DNA of 64,000 nucleotides from an uncultured Ruminococcus sp. (GTDB lineage: Bacteria > Bacillota > Clostridia > Oscillospirales > Ruminococcaceae). A program made the position numbers and the translations under genes. The notes under the pieces are model-generated. The model was given only the letters and a program-made list of their open reading frames with translations. It did not search any database and was not told where the DNA came from. Shown here piece after piece: positions 1 to 8,515 of the stretch. The stretch covers positions 62,001 to 126,000 of the forward strand of contig CAMBLM010000003.1 of the NCBI GenBank assembly GCA_945868475.1, given 5' to 3'. Position 1 is the first letter of the stretch. Each line of letters begins with the position of its first letter.

Positions 1-1
1 G

Positions 2-832
2 AAGCTTGATATAATATTCAAAAAAATATTTACGGAAAATGAGGATATGCTCCATTCATTCGTAGCAAGTATGCTTGAAATTCCGCAGGAGCGCATCAAA
101 GAGATCAAAATAACAAACCCCGAACTTCCGCCCGAAACGCTTACGGGAAAATTCAGCCGTCTTGACCTTAGCTTAAAGGTGGACGACAAGCTTGTGAATG
201 TGGAAATTCAGGTCAAAAATGATGCGGATTACCGTGACAGAACGCTTTTCTACTGGGCAAAGCTGTATTCTTCAGAGTTAAAAAGCGGTGAGGACTACAG
301 CGAGTTAAAACAAACTATTACAATAAATATCATCAACTTTAATATGTTCAATACAGACGATTATCACACCGAGGTAGCCGCAATGATAAAGGGCACGGGT
401 GAGGTTTTCTCCGACAAGTTCAGCATACACTTTTTTGAGCTGAAAAAGGTTGGCAGAAAGCCAAATCCCAATAACAGCCGTGAGCTGTGGCTGCAGTTTA
501 TAAACGCAGACAGTGAGGAGGAATTTGAGATGATTAGTCAGACTAATGTTCCTATTATGAAAAAAGCTGTAAATGTTATCTATGATATGTCCGAAGACAC
601 AAAAATAAGAGAGATCGCCCGTCTGCGTGAAAAAGCCCTCCACGATGAAGCGTCAGCACTCAAAAACGCCAAGGCAGAGGGCATGGCGGAAGGCATAGAG
701 GTTGGTGTGGTCAAAGGCAGAGCAGAGGGTAAAGCAGAAGGTAAAGCAGAGGAGAGAGCAAATGCCATAATCAGAATGAGAGCATTGGGCTTTACCGAGG
801 AGCAGGTCAGAAAGATGTACCCGGAGAACTGA
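2..832 (+). CDS. Rpn-family PD-(D/E)XK nuclease/putative transposase, 5' truncated by window edge
   Basis: The open frame runs in from the left edge: codons from base 2 read KLDIIFKKIFTENED before the first internal Met at 47, which matches the conserved N-terminus of Rpn/PDDEXK_2 proteins, so the real start lies outside the window. Visible core: RLDLS followed by VNVEIQV, the D...ExQ nuclease signature. The C-terminus has the AEG/KAEG low-complexity repeats and the final GFTEEQVRKMY helix typical of the family. Rpn proteins promote RecA-independent recombination and are often called transposases, but no terminal repeats are visible. A fragment of a related gene lies just downstream (845-892). 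Confidence 0.85.
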   Translation, partial: KLDIIFKKIFTENEDMLHSFVASMLEIPQERIKEIKITNPELPPETLTGKFSRLDLSLKVDDKLVNVEIQVKNDADYRDRTLFYWAKLYSSELKSGEDYSELKQTITINIINFNMFNTDDYHTEVAAMIKGTGEVFSDKFSIHFFELKKVGRKPNPNNSRELWLQFINADSEEEFEMISQTNVPIMKKAVNVIYDMSEDTKIREIARLREKALHDEASALKNAKAEGMAEGIEVGVVKGRAEGKAEGKAEERANAIIRMRALGFTEEQVRKMYPEN

Positions 833-844
833 TCGCAGTAAAAC

Positions 845-892
845 ATCTATGATATATCAAAGGAAACAAGGATAAAGGAGATCGCACTATGA
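845..892 (+). pseudogene. Vestige of a second Rpn-family gene
   Basis: Translated in this frame the bases give IYDISKETRIKEIAL and then a stop. This aligns with IYDMSEDTKIREIAR inside the Rpn gene just upstream (near 575-620). A TAA at 839-841 closes the frame upstream, so only about 15 codons survive. The fragment overlaps the ribosome binding site and first bases of the DUF6440 gene. I infer it is the scar of a tandem duplication followed by deletion. Confidence 0.6.
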
Positions 893-1089
893 ACAATGAC
901 AAAAGATTCGTAAAGATCTATTCCAAGGGTGCTATGGAGGGCTGCGAGATATGGGTGGACACCGAAACGGGCGTGAACTATTTCTACCATTTCTCGGGTT
1001 CTTCGGGCGGACTCACGCCGCTTCTTGACAGTGACGGTAAGCCTATCGTAAGCTCCCGTTCGGAGATAGATGCACTCATAGGCAGGTAA
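889..1089 (+). CDS. DUF6440 family protein
   Basis: A 66-residue soluble protein. KRFVKIYSKGA, WVDTETGVNYFYHFSG and GGLTPLLDSDGKPIV are the hallmark segments of the DUF6440 family, whose function is unknown. AAAGGAG at 874-880 precedes the ATG by 8 bases. No signal peptide or membrane segment. It sits between an Rpn gene and the GH130 gene, which has its own promoter, so it is probably not in a functional operon with the sugar gene. Confidence 0.75.
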   Translation: MNNDKRFVKIYSKGAMEGCEIWVDTETGVNYFYHFSGSSGGLTPLLDSDGKPIVSSRSEIDALIGR

Positions 1090-1145
1090 ATCGTTTACAA
1101 TTCTAAACATTTTATGACTTATACCTTTAAGTCTGAAAATTACAG

Positions 1146-1174
1146 TTGATTTTTCTTTTTTAATATTGTATAAT
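1146..1174 (+). promoter_or_regulatory. Promoter of the GH130 gene
   Basis: TTGATT (1146-1151), 17-bp spacer, TATAAT (1169-1174), about 57 bases before the GH130 start. Confidence 0.6.
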
Positions 1175-1230
1175 AAAAAGGACTTAGGTTGTCAAAACAA
1201 TAACAACAATAACGAAAGGCGGTCAAACCA

Positions 1231-2262
1231 ATGAACGTAAAAATCATCAACGGCGTTTCTATGCCGAACATTCCCTGGCAGGAAAAGCCTGCTGACTGCA
1301 GAGATGTAGTTTGGAGATATGACGCTAACCCTATCATCAAGAGAGATCAGATCATGGTAAAGAAGGCTAACGGCTACAGAGAGCCTTCCAACTCTATTTT
1401 CAACAGCTCCGTTGTTCCTTTCAAGAACGGTGACTACGAATTCGCAGGCGTTTTCCGTGTTGACGACAGAGAAAGAAACATGGAACTCCACGTTGGCTTC
1501 TCCAAGGACGGTATCCACTGGGATATCAACGAGGAAAGAATCCACTTTGAGTGCGATATCCCCGAAGTTGCACAGTGGCAGTACGGCTACGATCCCCGTG
1601 TCTGCAAGCTCGAGGGCGAAGACAGATATATCGTAACATGGTGCAATGCTTACGGCTGGAAGCCAACTATCGGCATCGCTACAACAACTGACTTCAAAAC
1701 ATTCAAGCAGGGCGAGAACGCTTACCTTCCTTTCAACAGAAACGGCGTTATGTTCCCAAGAAAGATCAACGGCAAGTACATGATGATGAGCCGTCCTTCC
1801 GACAGTGGCCATACACCTTTCGGCGATATGTTCATCAGCCAGTCTCCTGACCTCGTTTACTGGGGCGAACACAGACACGTTATGGGACCATCCAAGGGCT
1901 GGGAATCCACAAAGATGGGTGCAGGTCCTATTCCGATAGAAACAGACCGCGGCTGGCTCATTTTCTACCACGGCGTTCTTACTTCCTGCAACGGTTATGT
2001 TTACAGCTTCTCCGCTGCTCTTCTCGATAAGGACGAGCCTTGGAAGGTTCTCAAGAGAGGCGCTTCCTACCTTATCAGCCCACAGACAAGCTATGAGCTC
2101 ATCGGTGATACAGATGCTGTAACATTCCCATGCGCTAACCTTGTTGACGCTGACACAGGCAGAATCTGCATCTACTACGGCTGCGCTGATACCTGCACAG
2201 CTCTCGCATTCACAACTGTTGATGATGTTATGGACTTCCTTGACCACAACAGCCAGGTTTGA
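1231..2262 (+). CDS. GH130 beta-1,4-mannooligosaccharide phosphorylase-like enzyme
   Basis: 343 residues, a full-length GH130 five-bladed beta-propeller phosphorylase. Key segments: NSSVVPF, the YGYDPRV motif with the probable proton donor Asp121, FNRNGVMFPRKI, SRPSDSGHTPFGD, and the GAGPIP/YHGV region that lines the phosphate and sugar sites. The family cleaves beta-1,4-mannosides with inorganic phosphate, releasing mannose 1-phosphate. The N-terminus and length resemble the GH130_2 type (R. albus RaMP2) more than the longer mannosylglucose phosphorylase RaMP1; a mannosyl-GlcNAc specificity cannot be excluded. No signal peptide, so cytoplasmic. Codons such as TCC, ACA and GCT are used as in dnaK, suggesting high expression. 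RBS AAAGGCGG; an intrinsic terminator follows. Confidence 0.85.
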   Translation: MNVKIINGVSMPNIPWQEKPADCRDVVWRYDANPIIKRDQIMVKKANGYREPSNSIFNSSVVPFKNGDYEFAGVFRVDDRERNMELHVGFSKDGIHWDINEERIHFECDIPEVAQWQYGYDPRVCKLEGEDRYIVTWCNAYGWKPTIGIATTTDFKTFKQGENAYLPFNRNGVMFPRKINGKYMMMSRPSDSGHTPFGDMFISQSPDLVYWGEHRHVMGPSKGWESTKMGAGPIPIETDRGWLIFYHGVLTSCNGYVYSFSAALLDKDEPWKVLKRGASYLISPQTSYELIGDTDAVTFPCANLVDADTGRICIYYGCADTCTALAFTTVDDVMDFLDHNSQV

Positions 2263-2299
2263 GTTTGATTTGGAAATTCGTTATAATTTATAAATAATA

Positions 2300-2341
2300 A
2301 AAACGATACGGTCGTAAATTTTACGGTCGTATCGTTTTTTT
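2300..2341 (+). terminator. Rho-independent terminator of the GH130 gene
   Basis: AAAACGATACG pairs perfectly with CGTATCGTTTT, with an inner CGTAAA/TTTACG stem, and a run of T follows. Confidence 0.85.
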
Positions 2342-2373
2342 GTTAAGCGGCAGCGATCCATTGTGCGGAGCAA

Positions 2374-2416
2374 AAAATTCCCCTGTTTTCAATGGACTGA
2401 TGAAAACAGGGAATTA
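2374..2416 (-). terminator. Terminator of rqcH (minus strand)
   Basis: Inverted repeat AATTCCC(C)TGTTTTC / GAAAACAGGGAATT. On the minus strand the stem is followed by TTTTTT. One base bulges. The CCCTGTTTTCA stem recurs at other gene ends here (9751, 61004, 63449; related at 57027). Confidence 0.75.
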
Positions 2417-2418
2417 TA

Positions 2419-2509
2419 ATACTAATTTTTAATCAAAGCGTAGACAAAACCCTATATATTCGAGATTATCGGCTTGATTTTTGGTATAGTTTTAATTGGT
2501 GTTTAGTAT
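2419..2509. repeat. MITE-like palindromic element, copy 1 (91 bp, shortened)
   Basis: Begins ATACTAAT and ends ATTGGTGTTTAGTAT, with the core TATATTCGAGATTATCGGCTT shared with the copy at 60760. The left end has diverged or been deleted relative to the 102-bp copies. Lies between the converging GH130 and rqcH genes. Confidence 0.7.
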
Positions 2510-2522
2510 AAATGACTCCAAA

Positions 2523-4265
2523 TCATTCCTCGGAGTATGGATCTATCGGTGTAACATAAACCGTGCGGTTGTTTGTGAAGATGACTTTACCCGGCTTTGC
2601 GCCTGAAGGCTTCTTTACAAACTTGATATTGACATAATCGACAGGGACTTGCGAGGAGTTCTTCGCTTTGCTGTGAAAAGCCGCAAGACCTGCCGCATAG
2701 AGGATAGTGTCATCGGGCGGAACTGTGCCGTTCGTGCGGATAATAACGTGCGAACCCGGTATATTCTTCGTGTGAAGCCAGATATCCGTCTTGTCGGCAA
2801 GCTTGGTGGTGAGCTTGTCGTTCTGAATGTTGTTTCGTCCTATCAATATAGTATAACCATCGGGCGAAGTAAATTCTATCGGCGGCTTTGTCTTGGGCGG
2901 TTTGCCTTTGAGCTTGTTCGCACGAAGATAACCCTGCTCTGCAAGCTCCATTCGCAGCTCGTTTACCTCGTCCTCGCTTTTGGTTCTTGTTAAAGCGTCA
3001 AAAACGCTGTCGATATAAGCGAGTTCGTCCTCACCCTGAGCGATCCGTTCGGTAAGAATTTTCTCCGCAGTATCAAGCTTTCTGTACTCTGCGTAATATT
3101 TCTGCATATTTTTACTTGGGGTAAGACGCTTGTCAAGCTCAATTTCAACAGTCGGGCAGTTTTCATCGTAGAAATCCTCAACTGCGATCTTGTCCATACC
3201 CTTTTCGATGCGGTAAAGATTTGCCGAGATAAGATCGCCTTTCAGCTTCAATTCATCACGCTTTGCGGATTCGGCAAGTTCAAGCTTCTGTGCTTCGATC
3301 CTTCGCGCTATTCGCTCAGTTGTGTTCAGCAGAAGCTTATAAAGGTCGGCGGAACGCTGCTTCATACGGGAAACGCTGTCACGCTCGGAGTAGAAATAGT
3401 CGAGAGCTGTGCAGGCGTTCGGAAGCGTTTTCGTTGTCATAAGCGAGCCGTACTGCGAGATATCCATAAACGCGAAGTCTTTGAGCATACCGTCATGATC
3501 TTTTATAATGGTATAAGCGTTCGTGCCGTTTGAAAGTTCATCGTCGGTCTTTTTCAGTTCGGCACACAGCTTATCGAGAATACTGTCGGTAAGCTCGCTT
3601 TTGCGTATCTGGTCGCCGTTTGAAGCGGAAAACACCCATTCGCGCGCAACGATAGGCGAAACGCCCTCAAAGACTTTGACGAGTGTTTTTGCAAGGTCGG
3701 CATCGGGCATTGCGCCGAGTGCTTCGGAAAGCTGCTCCTTTGTGCAGGTGCGGAAGTCAAGACGCTCCGTCTTTGGCGGCAGAGTATAGCTCATTCCGGG
3801 AAGAACGGGGCGTTCGCCCGACATTTCAAGGTCAACGCGCTTGATGCTGTCAATAATTTTGCCGTCGGCGTTTATAATAATGATGTTAGAGCATCTGCCC
3901 ATGATCTCGGCGGCGAGAGTGACCTTTACCATATCGCCAAGTTCGTTCATAGCTTCAAAATCGAAATAAAGCACGCGTTCGAGTCCGTCCTGACGGATAT
4001 CGAGCAGCTTGCCGTTGCCGAAATGCTTGCGCAGGAGCATACAGAACATCGGCGGAACTTTCGGGTTCTCGACCGATTCCTTTGTGATGTGGACGCGCGC
4101 GGAATTCGCCGAAGCAGAGAACAGCAGCTTCTCCATTCCGCCCCTTGTGCGCATTGTAACTATTATTTCCTCACGGGAAGGCTGAGCGATCTTGTCAACT
4201 CTGCTTCCGATGAGCGGTGAAAGCTCGTTTTTCACGCAGCTTAAAAAAATTCCGTCAAGTGCCAT
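2523..4265 (-). CDS. rqcH: NFACT-family ribosome quality control factor RqcH
   Basis: 580 residues with the full NFACT layout: N-terminal FbpN-like module beginning MALDGIFLSCVKNEL, helix-hairpin-helix region, a long coiled coil around residues 290-450, and the NFACT-R domain near the C-terminus with DIWLHTKNIPGSHVIIR. In Bacillus, RqcH binds stalled 50S subunits and recruits alanyl-tRNA to add poly-Ala tails; older names are FbpA/YloA. RBS GGAGG lies 7 bases before the ATG. Divergent from hrcA. A -35/-10 pair at 4514-4542 implies a leader of about 240 bases with several hairpins. Confidence 0.9.
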   Translation of the reverse strand: MALDGIFLSCVKNELSPLIGSRVDKIAQPSREEIIVTMRTRGGMEKLLFSASANSARVHITKESVENPKVPPMFCMLLRKHFGNGKLLDIRQDGLERVLYFDFEAMNELGDMVKVTLAAEIMGRCSNIIIINADGKIIDSIKRVDLEMSGERPVLPGMSYTLPPKTERLDFRTCTKEQLSEALGAMPDADLAKTLVKVFEGVSPIVAREWVFSASNGDQIRKSELTDSILDKLCAELKKTDDELSNGTNAYTIIKDHDGMLKDFAFMDISQYGSLMTTKTLPNACTALDYFYSERDSVSRMKQRSADLYKLLLNTTERIARRIEAQKLELAESAKRDELKLKGDLISANLYRIEKGMDKIAVEDFYDENCPTVEIELDKRLTPSKNMQKYYAEYRKLDTAEKILTERIAQGEDELAYIDSVFDALTRTKSEDEVNELRMELAEQGYLRANKLKGKPPKTKPPIEFTSPDGYTILIGRNNIQNDKLTTKLADKTDIWLHTKNIPGSHVIIRTNGTVPPDDTILYAAGLAAFHSKAKNSSQVPVDYVNIKFVKKPSGAKPGKVIFTNNRTVYVTPIDPYSEE

Positions 4266-4280
4266 TTTTACCTCCGAAAA

Positions 4281-4506
4281 ACGGGAAAACCCGTGTGCGA
4301 TCGCGCTGCACCGTACCGTGCTGCGCTTGCTTTATTTAAAAAGTTATATGCACGTATTAAGGAAACACCGATCAATACGTTTTTGCCATTTTTCAAAAAT
4401 ATCCTCAAAGGAGCAAATCCGTACATTTTTCAAAATGGCAAAATTAACGCTTTGCTTTGCTCAGCGATCCCTTTGATCTGACCGTTTGCCTAACAGATCA
4501 AAGCAA
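4281..4506 (-). promoter_or_regulatory. Long structured 5' leader of rqcH
   Basis: Reading the minus strand from the promoter, perfect or near-perfect stems occur at 4494-4503/4471-4480 (CTTTGATCTG), 4432-4443/4381-4392 (TTTTGCCATTTT), 4374-4380/4352-4358 (ACGTATT) and 4290-4294/4281-4285 (ACGGG), the last just before the ribosome binding site. I do not recognise a known riboswitch. Open frames on the plus strand here have no good ribosome binding site and look accidental. Confidence 0.45.
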
Positions 4507-4513
4507 CAGTATT

Positions 4514-4542
4514 ATTGTACCATAAAAAACGGACTAATGCAA
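4514..4542 (-). promoter_or_regulatory. Promoter of rqcH
   Basis: On the minus strand: TTGCAT (4542-4537), 17-bp spacer, TACAAT (4519-4514). Confidence 0.6.
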
Positions 4543-4653
4543 GAATGTAATGTTTGAATAATGCAAAGTTTGGTTTTGTCGGGCATTTTGCGGAGGCTTT
4601 TCCGAATTTTTTGCCCTCAATTGTGAAAAATAAAAGAAAATTCCAAAAACCCC

Positions 4654-4681
4654 TTGACAAATCAGTCGGGTGGTGTATAAT
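4654..4681 (+). promoter_or_regulatory. Heat-shock operon promoter
   Basis: TTGACA (4654-4659), 16-bp spacer, TATAAT (4676-4681), directly upstream of the CIRCE operator. A second overlapping TATAAT starts at 4681. Confidence 0.8.
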
Positions 4682-4685
4682 ATAA

Positions 4686-4712
4686 TTAGCACTCAGGGAT
4701 ATGGAGTGCTAA
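4686..4712 (+). promoter_or_regulatory. CIRCE operator (HrcA binding site)
   Basis: Exact consensus TTAGCACTC-N9-GAGTGCTAA, placed just after the -10 box so that bound HrcA blocks transcription. Two further right half-sites follow: GAGTGCTAA at 4715-4723 and AAGTGCTAA at 4727-4735. Confidence 0.97.
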
Positions 4713-4757
4713 CAGAGTGCTAATACAAGTGCTAAAGATAGAAAAGGAGTGAACGTT

Positions 4758-5825
4758 TTGCAGGACGAACGCAGGCGAAAAATTCTCGCCGCCGTTGTTG
4801 ATGAATATATTACAACGGGCGAACCCGTCAGCTCAAAGACGATTGCTTCAATGCCCGATATAAAAGTTTCACCCGCAACGATCAGAAACGATATGGCGCT
4901 TCTGGAGGAGCTTGGCTACCTTGAACAGCCTCACACCTCCGCAGGACGTATCCCGACTTATAAAGGCTACAGACTTTATATTGAGCAGCTTATGCCCGAG
5001 CAGAGCCTCTCGGACGAGGATAAAAAAATGCTTGACAGTATCCTCGATGTTGAGATCCCGACGGCTGATGCACTTATTGAAAAAGCCTCTACAGCACTTG
5101 CACAGCTCACGAACTGCGCAGCTGTTGCAAAAAATGTTGCACCGAAGTTTTCCGTTATAACAAAGGTCGAGGTCATACCGACGGGACGAAGAATGTACGT
5201 CCTGCTGATGATAACCTCATCGGGAGATATCAAAAACAAGGTCTGCCGACTGGAATTCGACCTTACGAATGAACAGCTTGACTTCTTCTCGAGCTTTATG
5301 GCGGAAAATCTTGAGGGCGTGACCATTGACGATCTTTCGGACGAAACGCTGAAAGAACTTGCAGCGGCAATGGGAACTTATATGGTAACGCTTACACCGC
5401 TTTTAAAGGGCGTGAGCGAGCTTGCAGATTGTTTCAGAGATAACGAAGTCGTTGTTTCGGGTGAAAAAAATCTACTGGCAAGAACAGACATTGACAACAA
5501 TCAGATAGCTCATTTCTTCGAGCATAAAAACGAAGTTGTGAAAATGCTTGACGACAGCTTCGGCGACTTGCAGGTCATGTTCGGAGAGGACGGAGGTTTC
5601 GTTATCGAAAACTCCAGTATGATCGTTTCAAAGATAAAGAAGGGCGGCAAAACGGCAGGTTCACTCGGCGTAATAGGTCCGATGCGCATAAACTACGCAA
5701 AGATAATACCTTACGTTGAGTATCTTTCCGAGAGAATAACGGAAATGATATCCGATGATGAACCTCCCGCAGAGGTAAAAGCGGAAGAAAAGCTTCTTCC
5801 CGATACCGAAAGCAAGCCCCAATAA
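4758..5825 (+). CDS. hrcA: Heat-inducible transcription repressor HrcA
   Basis: 355 residues. N-terminal winged helix (QDERRRKILAAVVDEYITTGEPVSSKTIA, then SPATIRNDMALLEELGYL and the wing PHTSAGRIPTYKGYR), followed by the dimerisation and inserted domains. It represses its own operon by binding CIRCE and is kept active by GroEL in Bacillus. I place the start at the TTG at 4758: the upstream in-frame GTG at 4749 lies inside the AAGGAG ribosome binding site, whereas the TTG is 8 bases past it. The C-terminus carries an acidic Lys/Glu/Pro tail. First gene of hrcA-grpE-dnaK-dnaJ. Confidence 0.95.
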   Translation: MQDERRRKILAAVVDEYITTGEPVSSKTIASMPDIKVSPATIRNDMALLEELGYLEQPHTSAGRIPTYKGYRLYIEQLMPEQSLSDEDKKMLDSILDVEIPTADALIEKASTALAQLTNCAAVAKNVAPKFSVITKVEVIPTGRRMYVLLMITSSGDIKNKVCRLEFDLTNEQLDFFSSFMAENLEGVTIDDLSDETLKELAAAMGTYMVTLTPLLKGVSELADCFRDNEVVVSGEKNLLARTDIDNNQIAHFFEHKNEVVKMLDDSFGDLQVMFGEDGGFVIENSSMIVSKIKKGGKTAGSLGVIGPMRINYAKIIPYVEYLSERITEMISDDEPPAEVKAEEKLLPDTESKPQ

Positions 5826-5845
5826 AGAAAGGAGTCCTGCCCCAA

Positions 5846-6406
5846 ATGGATACAAATAAAAATAACGAAGAGCTTGAAAAAGAGCAGGCGGAAGAAGCTT
5901 CCGAAGAAAATACACAGGCTGAAAAGACCGAAGAAGCCCCTGCCGAAGAGATCTCTGCGGAGCAGAAACGCATCGAAGAGCTTGAAAAACAGCTCGGAGA
6001 TGAAAAAGACAAGTATCTCAGAGTGGCTGCCGAATATGACAACTTCCGCAAGCGTTCCGTAAACGATCGCCTTAATGCCGTTGCGGATGCTCAGGCAAAG
6101 GTCATCACCGAAATTCTTTCCGTCATCGACAATTTTGAACGTGCGATGGACGCTGAGTGTTCCGATGAGAACTACAAAAAGGGCGTTGAAATGATATTCA
6201 AGCAGTACACGGGCATACTTGATAAGCTCGGCGTTACCGAGATCAAGGCACTCGGCGAACCGTTCGACCCGAATATTCACCATGCGGTAAATCAGGTCGA
6301 GGACGAAAACTTCGGCGAAAATACAGTTTGTCAGGTTTTCCAGAAGGGCTATAAGCTCGGCGACAAGGTCATCAGATGTGCGATGGTCGTTGTCGCAAAT
6401 CCGTAA
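5846..6406 (+). CDS. grpE: Nucleotide exchange factor GrpE
   Basis: 186 residues. An acidic, Glu/Ala-rich N-terminal 50 residues, then the long coiled-coil helix (EQKRIEELEKQLGDEKDKYLRVAAEYDNFRKRS), and the C-terminal beta domain ending VFQKGYKLGDKVIRCAMVVVA, all standard for GrpE. It releases ADP from DnaK. AAAGGAG precedes the ATG; the gene starts 20 bases after hrcA. Under CIRCE control with the rest of the operon. Confidence 0.95.
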   Translation: MDTNKNNEELEKEQAEEASEENTQAEKTEEAPAEEISAEQKRIEELEKQLGDEKDKYLRVAAEYDNFRKRSVNDRLNAVADAQAKVITEILSVIDNFERAMDAECSDENYKKGVEMIFKQYTGILDKLGVTEIKALGEPFDPNIHHAVNQVEDENFGENTVCQVFQKGYKLGDKVIRCAMVVVANP

Positions 6407-6452
6407 AAGAAATTTTCAAAACAACTTGTTTATATAAGAAAGGAAGATTTAT

Positions 6453-8303
6453 ATGTCAAAGATCATTGGTATTGACTTAGGTACAACAAACTCCTGCGTA
6501 GCAGTTATGGAAGGCGGCAACGCCGTAGTTATCCCAAACACAGAGGGTGCAAGAACAACTCCTTCCGTTGTAGGCTTCACAAAGACAGGCGAACGTCTTG
6601 TAGGTCAGGTAGCAAAGCGTCAGGCTGTTACAAACGCTGACAGAACAGTTTCTTCTATCAAGCGTCACATGGGTTCTGACTACAAGGTAAAGATCGATGA
6701 TAAGGAATTCACTCCTCAGCAGATCTCCGCTATGATCCTTCAGAAGCTCAAGTCTGATGCTGAAGCTTATATCGGCGAAGCCGTTACGGAAGCAGTTATC
6801 ACAGTTCCTGCATACTTCACAGATGCACAGCGTCAGGCTACAAAGGACGCAGGTCAGATCGCAGGACTCAACGTAAGAAGAATCATCAACGAACCTACCG
6901 CAGCAGCTCTTTCCTACGGTATCGATAAGGAAGACGATCAGAAGATCATGGTTTACGACCTCGGCGGCGGTACATTCGATGTATCTATCATTGAAATGGG
7001 CGACGGCGTCCAGCAGGTTCTTGCAACAGCCGGCAACAACCGTCTTGGCGGTGATGACTTCGACCAGAGAATAATCAACTGGATGGTCGAGAACTTCAAG
7101 AGCGAGCAGGGCATCGACCTCACAGGCGACAAGATGGCTATGCAGAGATTAAAGGAAGCTGCTGAAAAGGCTAAGATCGAGCTTTCTTCCACACCGACAT
7201 CTACTATCAACCTCCCATATATCACAGCTGATGCAACAGGTCCTAAGCACCTTGAAATGACCCTTACACAGGCTAAGTTCAACGAGCTTACTTCTGACCT
7301 CGTTCAGTCCACAATGGGCCCTGTAAAGCAGGCTCTCTCCGACAGCGGACTCAAGCCTTCCGACCTTAACAAGGTCCTTATGGTCGGCGGTTCTTCAAGA
7401 ATTCCTGCTGTTCAGGAAGCTGTTAAGAACTTCATCGGCAAAGAACCGTTCAAGGGCATCAACCCTGATGAATGTGTTGCACTCGGTGCTGCACTCCAGG
7501 GCGGCGTTCTCGGCGGCGATGTAACAGGACTTCTCCTCCTCGATGTTGCTCCGCTTTCACTCGGTATTGAAACCGCAGGCGGCGTTTGCACAAAGATGAT
7601 CGAGAGAAACACCACGATTCCTACAAAGAAGTCGCAGGTATTCTCCACATTCGCTGATAACCAGACAGCCGTTGATATCAATGTTCTCCAGGGTGAGCGT
7701 GAATTCGCTAAGGATAACAAGCAGCTCGGTATGTTCCGTCTTGACGGTATCGCTCCTGCTCCCCGTGGAATCCCTCAGATCGAAGTTACTTTCGATATCG
7801 ATGCAAACGGTATCGTAAATGTTTCCGCTAAGGATCTCGGCACAGGCAAGGAACAGCACATCTCCATCACATCTTCCACAAAGATGTCCAAGGAAGATAT
7901 TCAGAAGGCTGTTGACGATGCTGCTAAGTACGCTGAGGAAGATAAGAAGCGTAAGGAAGCTGTTGATGCTAAAAACAACGCTGAAAACCTCGTATTCCAG
8001 TGCGAAAAGGCTCTCACAGACTTCGGCGACAAGGTTTCCGCTGATGAAAAGGCAGCAGTTCAGCCTAAGATCGACGCTCTCAAGGAAGCTCTCAAGACCG
8101 ACAACACAGACGACATCAAGGCTAAGTCCGACGAACTCCAGAAAGCATTCTCCGAGATCGCAACTAAGGTTTACCAGGCTGCAGGCGCAGCTGCACAGGC
8201 TGCCCAGGGCGCTGCTGAGGGCGGCAGCACTGACAACAACGGCGGCAATGACGGCGGCAACGGAAGCGATTTCGTAGATGCTGACTTCAAGGACGTTGAA
8301 TAA
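6453..8303 (+). CDS. dnaK: Chaperone protein DnaK (Hsp70)
   Basis: 616 residues. Actin-fold ATPase with [18 protein letters not shown] at the N-terminus, [13 protein letters not shown] and the [14 protein letters not shown] segment, then the linker [18 protein letters not shown], the substrate-binding beta sandwich and the helical lid. The tail is Ala/Gly/Asn-rich and ends in [11 protein letters not shown], close to the usual EEVD-like bacterial tail. RBS AAAGGAAG. Codon use is strongly biased, as expected of an abundant protein. Unusually, dnaJ is separated from it by a hairpin and a palindromic repeat element. Confidence 0.98.
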   Translation: MSKIIGIDLGTTNSCVAVMEGGNAVVIPNTEGARTTPSVVGFTKTGERLVGQVAKRQAVTNADRTVSSIKRHMGSDYKVKIDDKEFTPQQISAMILQKLKSDAEAYIGEAVTEAVITVPAYFTDAQRQATKDAGQIAGLNVRRIINEPTAAALSYGIDKEDDQKIMVYDLGGGTFDVSIIEMGDGVQQVLATAGNNRLGGDDFDQRIINWMVENFKSEQGIDLTGDKMAMQRLKEAAEKAKIELSSTPTSTINLPYITADATGPKHLEMTLTQAKFNELTSDLVQSTMGPVKQALSDSGLKPSDLNKVLMVGGSSRIPAVQEAVKNFIGKEPFKGINPDECVALGAALQGGVLGGDVTGLLLLDVAPLSLGIETAGGVCTKMIERNTTIPTKKSQVFSTFADNQTAVDINVLQGEREFAKDNKQLGMFRLDGIAPAPRGIPQIEVTFDIDANGIVNVSAKDLGTGKEQHISITSSTKMSKEDIQKAVDDAAKYAEEDKKRKEAVDAKNNAENLVFQCEKALTDFGDKVSADEKAAVQPKIDALKEALKTDNTDDIKAKSDELQKAFSEIATKVYQAAGAAAQAAQGAAEGGSTDNNGGNDGGNGSDFVDADFKDVE

Positions 8304-8319
8304 TCAAGATCAATAAAAT

Positions 8320-8359
8320 AATGCCAACGGGTCAGATTCATTCTGACCTCGTGGCGTTT
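8320..8359 (+). terminator. Hairpin downstream of dnaK (attenuator or processing site)
   Basis: AATGCCAACGGGTCAGA pairs with TCTGACCTCGTGGCGTT apart from a few mismatches, loop TTCAT. There is no T run, so it more likely reduces read-through or stabilises the dnaK 3' end than terminates fully. Confidence 0.5.
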
Positions 8360-8360
8360 A

Positions 8361-8462
8361 ATGCTGATATTTAATGAATGTGCAGACAAAAAATCGGCGC
8401 AAGATCCATTTATTCGGGATTTGGCTTGACTTTTTGTACACATTCTGATCAGATATTAGTAT
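8361..8462. repeat. MITE-like palindromic element, copy 2 (102 bp)
   Basis: Same length and core (AATCGGCGCAAGATCC...GGATTTGGCTTGACTTTTTG) as the copies at 60760 and 63585, but with a different terminal sequence (ATGCTGATATTTAATGAATG against CATTCTGATCAGATATTAGTAT). It lies inside the hrcA operon, between dnaK and dnaJ. Confidence 0.65.
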
Positions 8463-8515
8463 AACATGACAAAATTCACGGAGCAGTTCAATATTTAGCT
8501 CCGCAGGAGGCTTTT

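Noticed and set aside
2-1089. Insertion sequence made by the Rpn gene and DUF6440 gene
   Set aside because: No inverted ends or target duplications are visible in the window, and the left side is cut off; Rpn proteins are not classical transposases.
1192-2247. A 351-codon minus-strand frame opposite the GH130 gene
   Set aside because: Mirror frame of a strongly codon-biased gene; no promoter, no motif, Val/Cys/Ser-rich composition.
4192-4481. Plus-strand open frames in the rqcH leader region
   Set aside because: No ribosome binding site, and their codons fall in inverted repeats of the leader; they resemble no protein.
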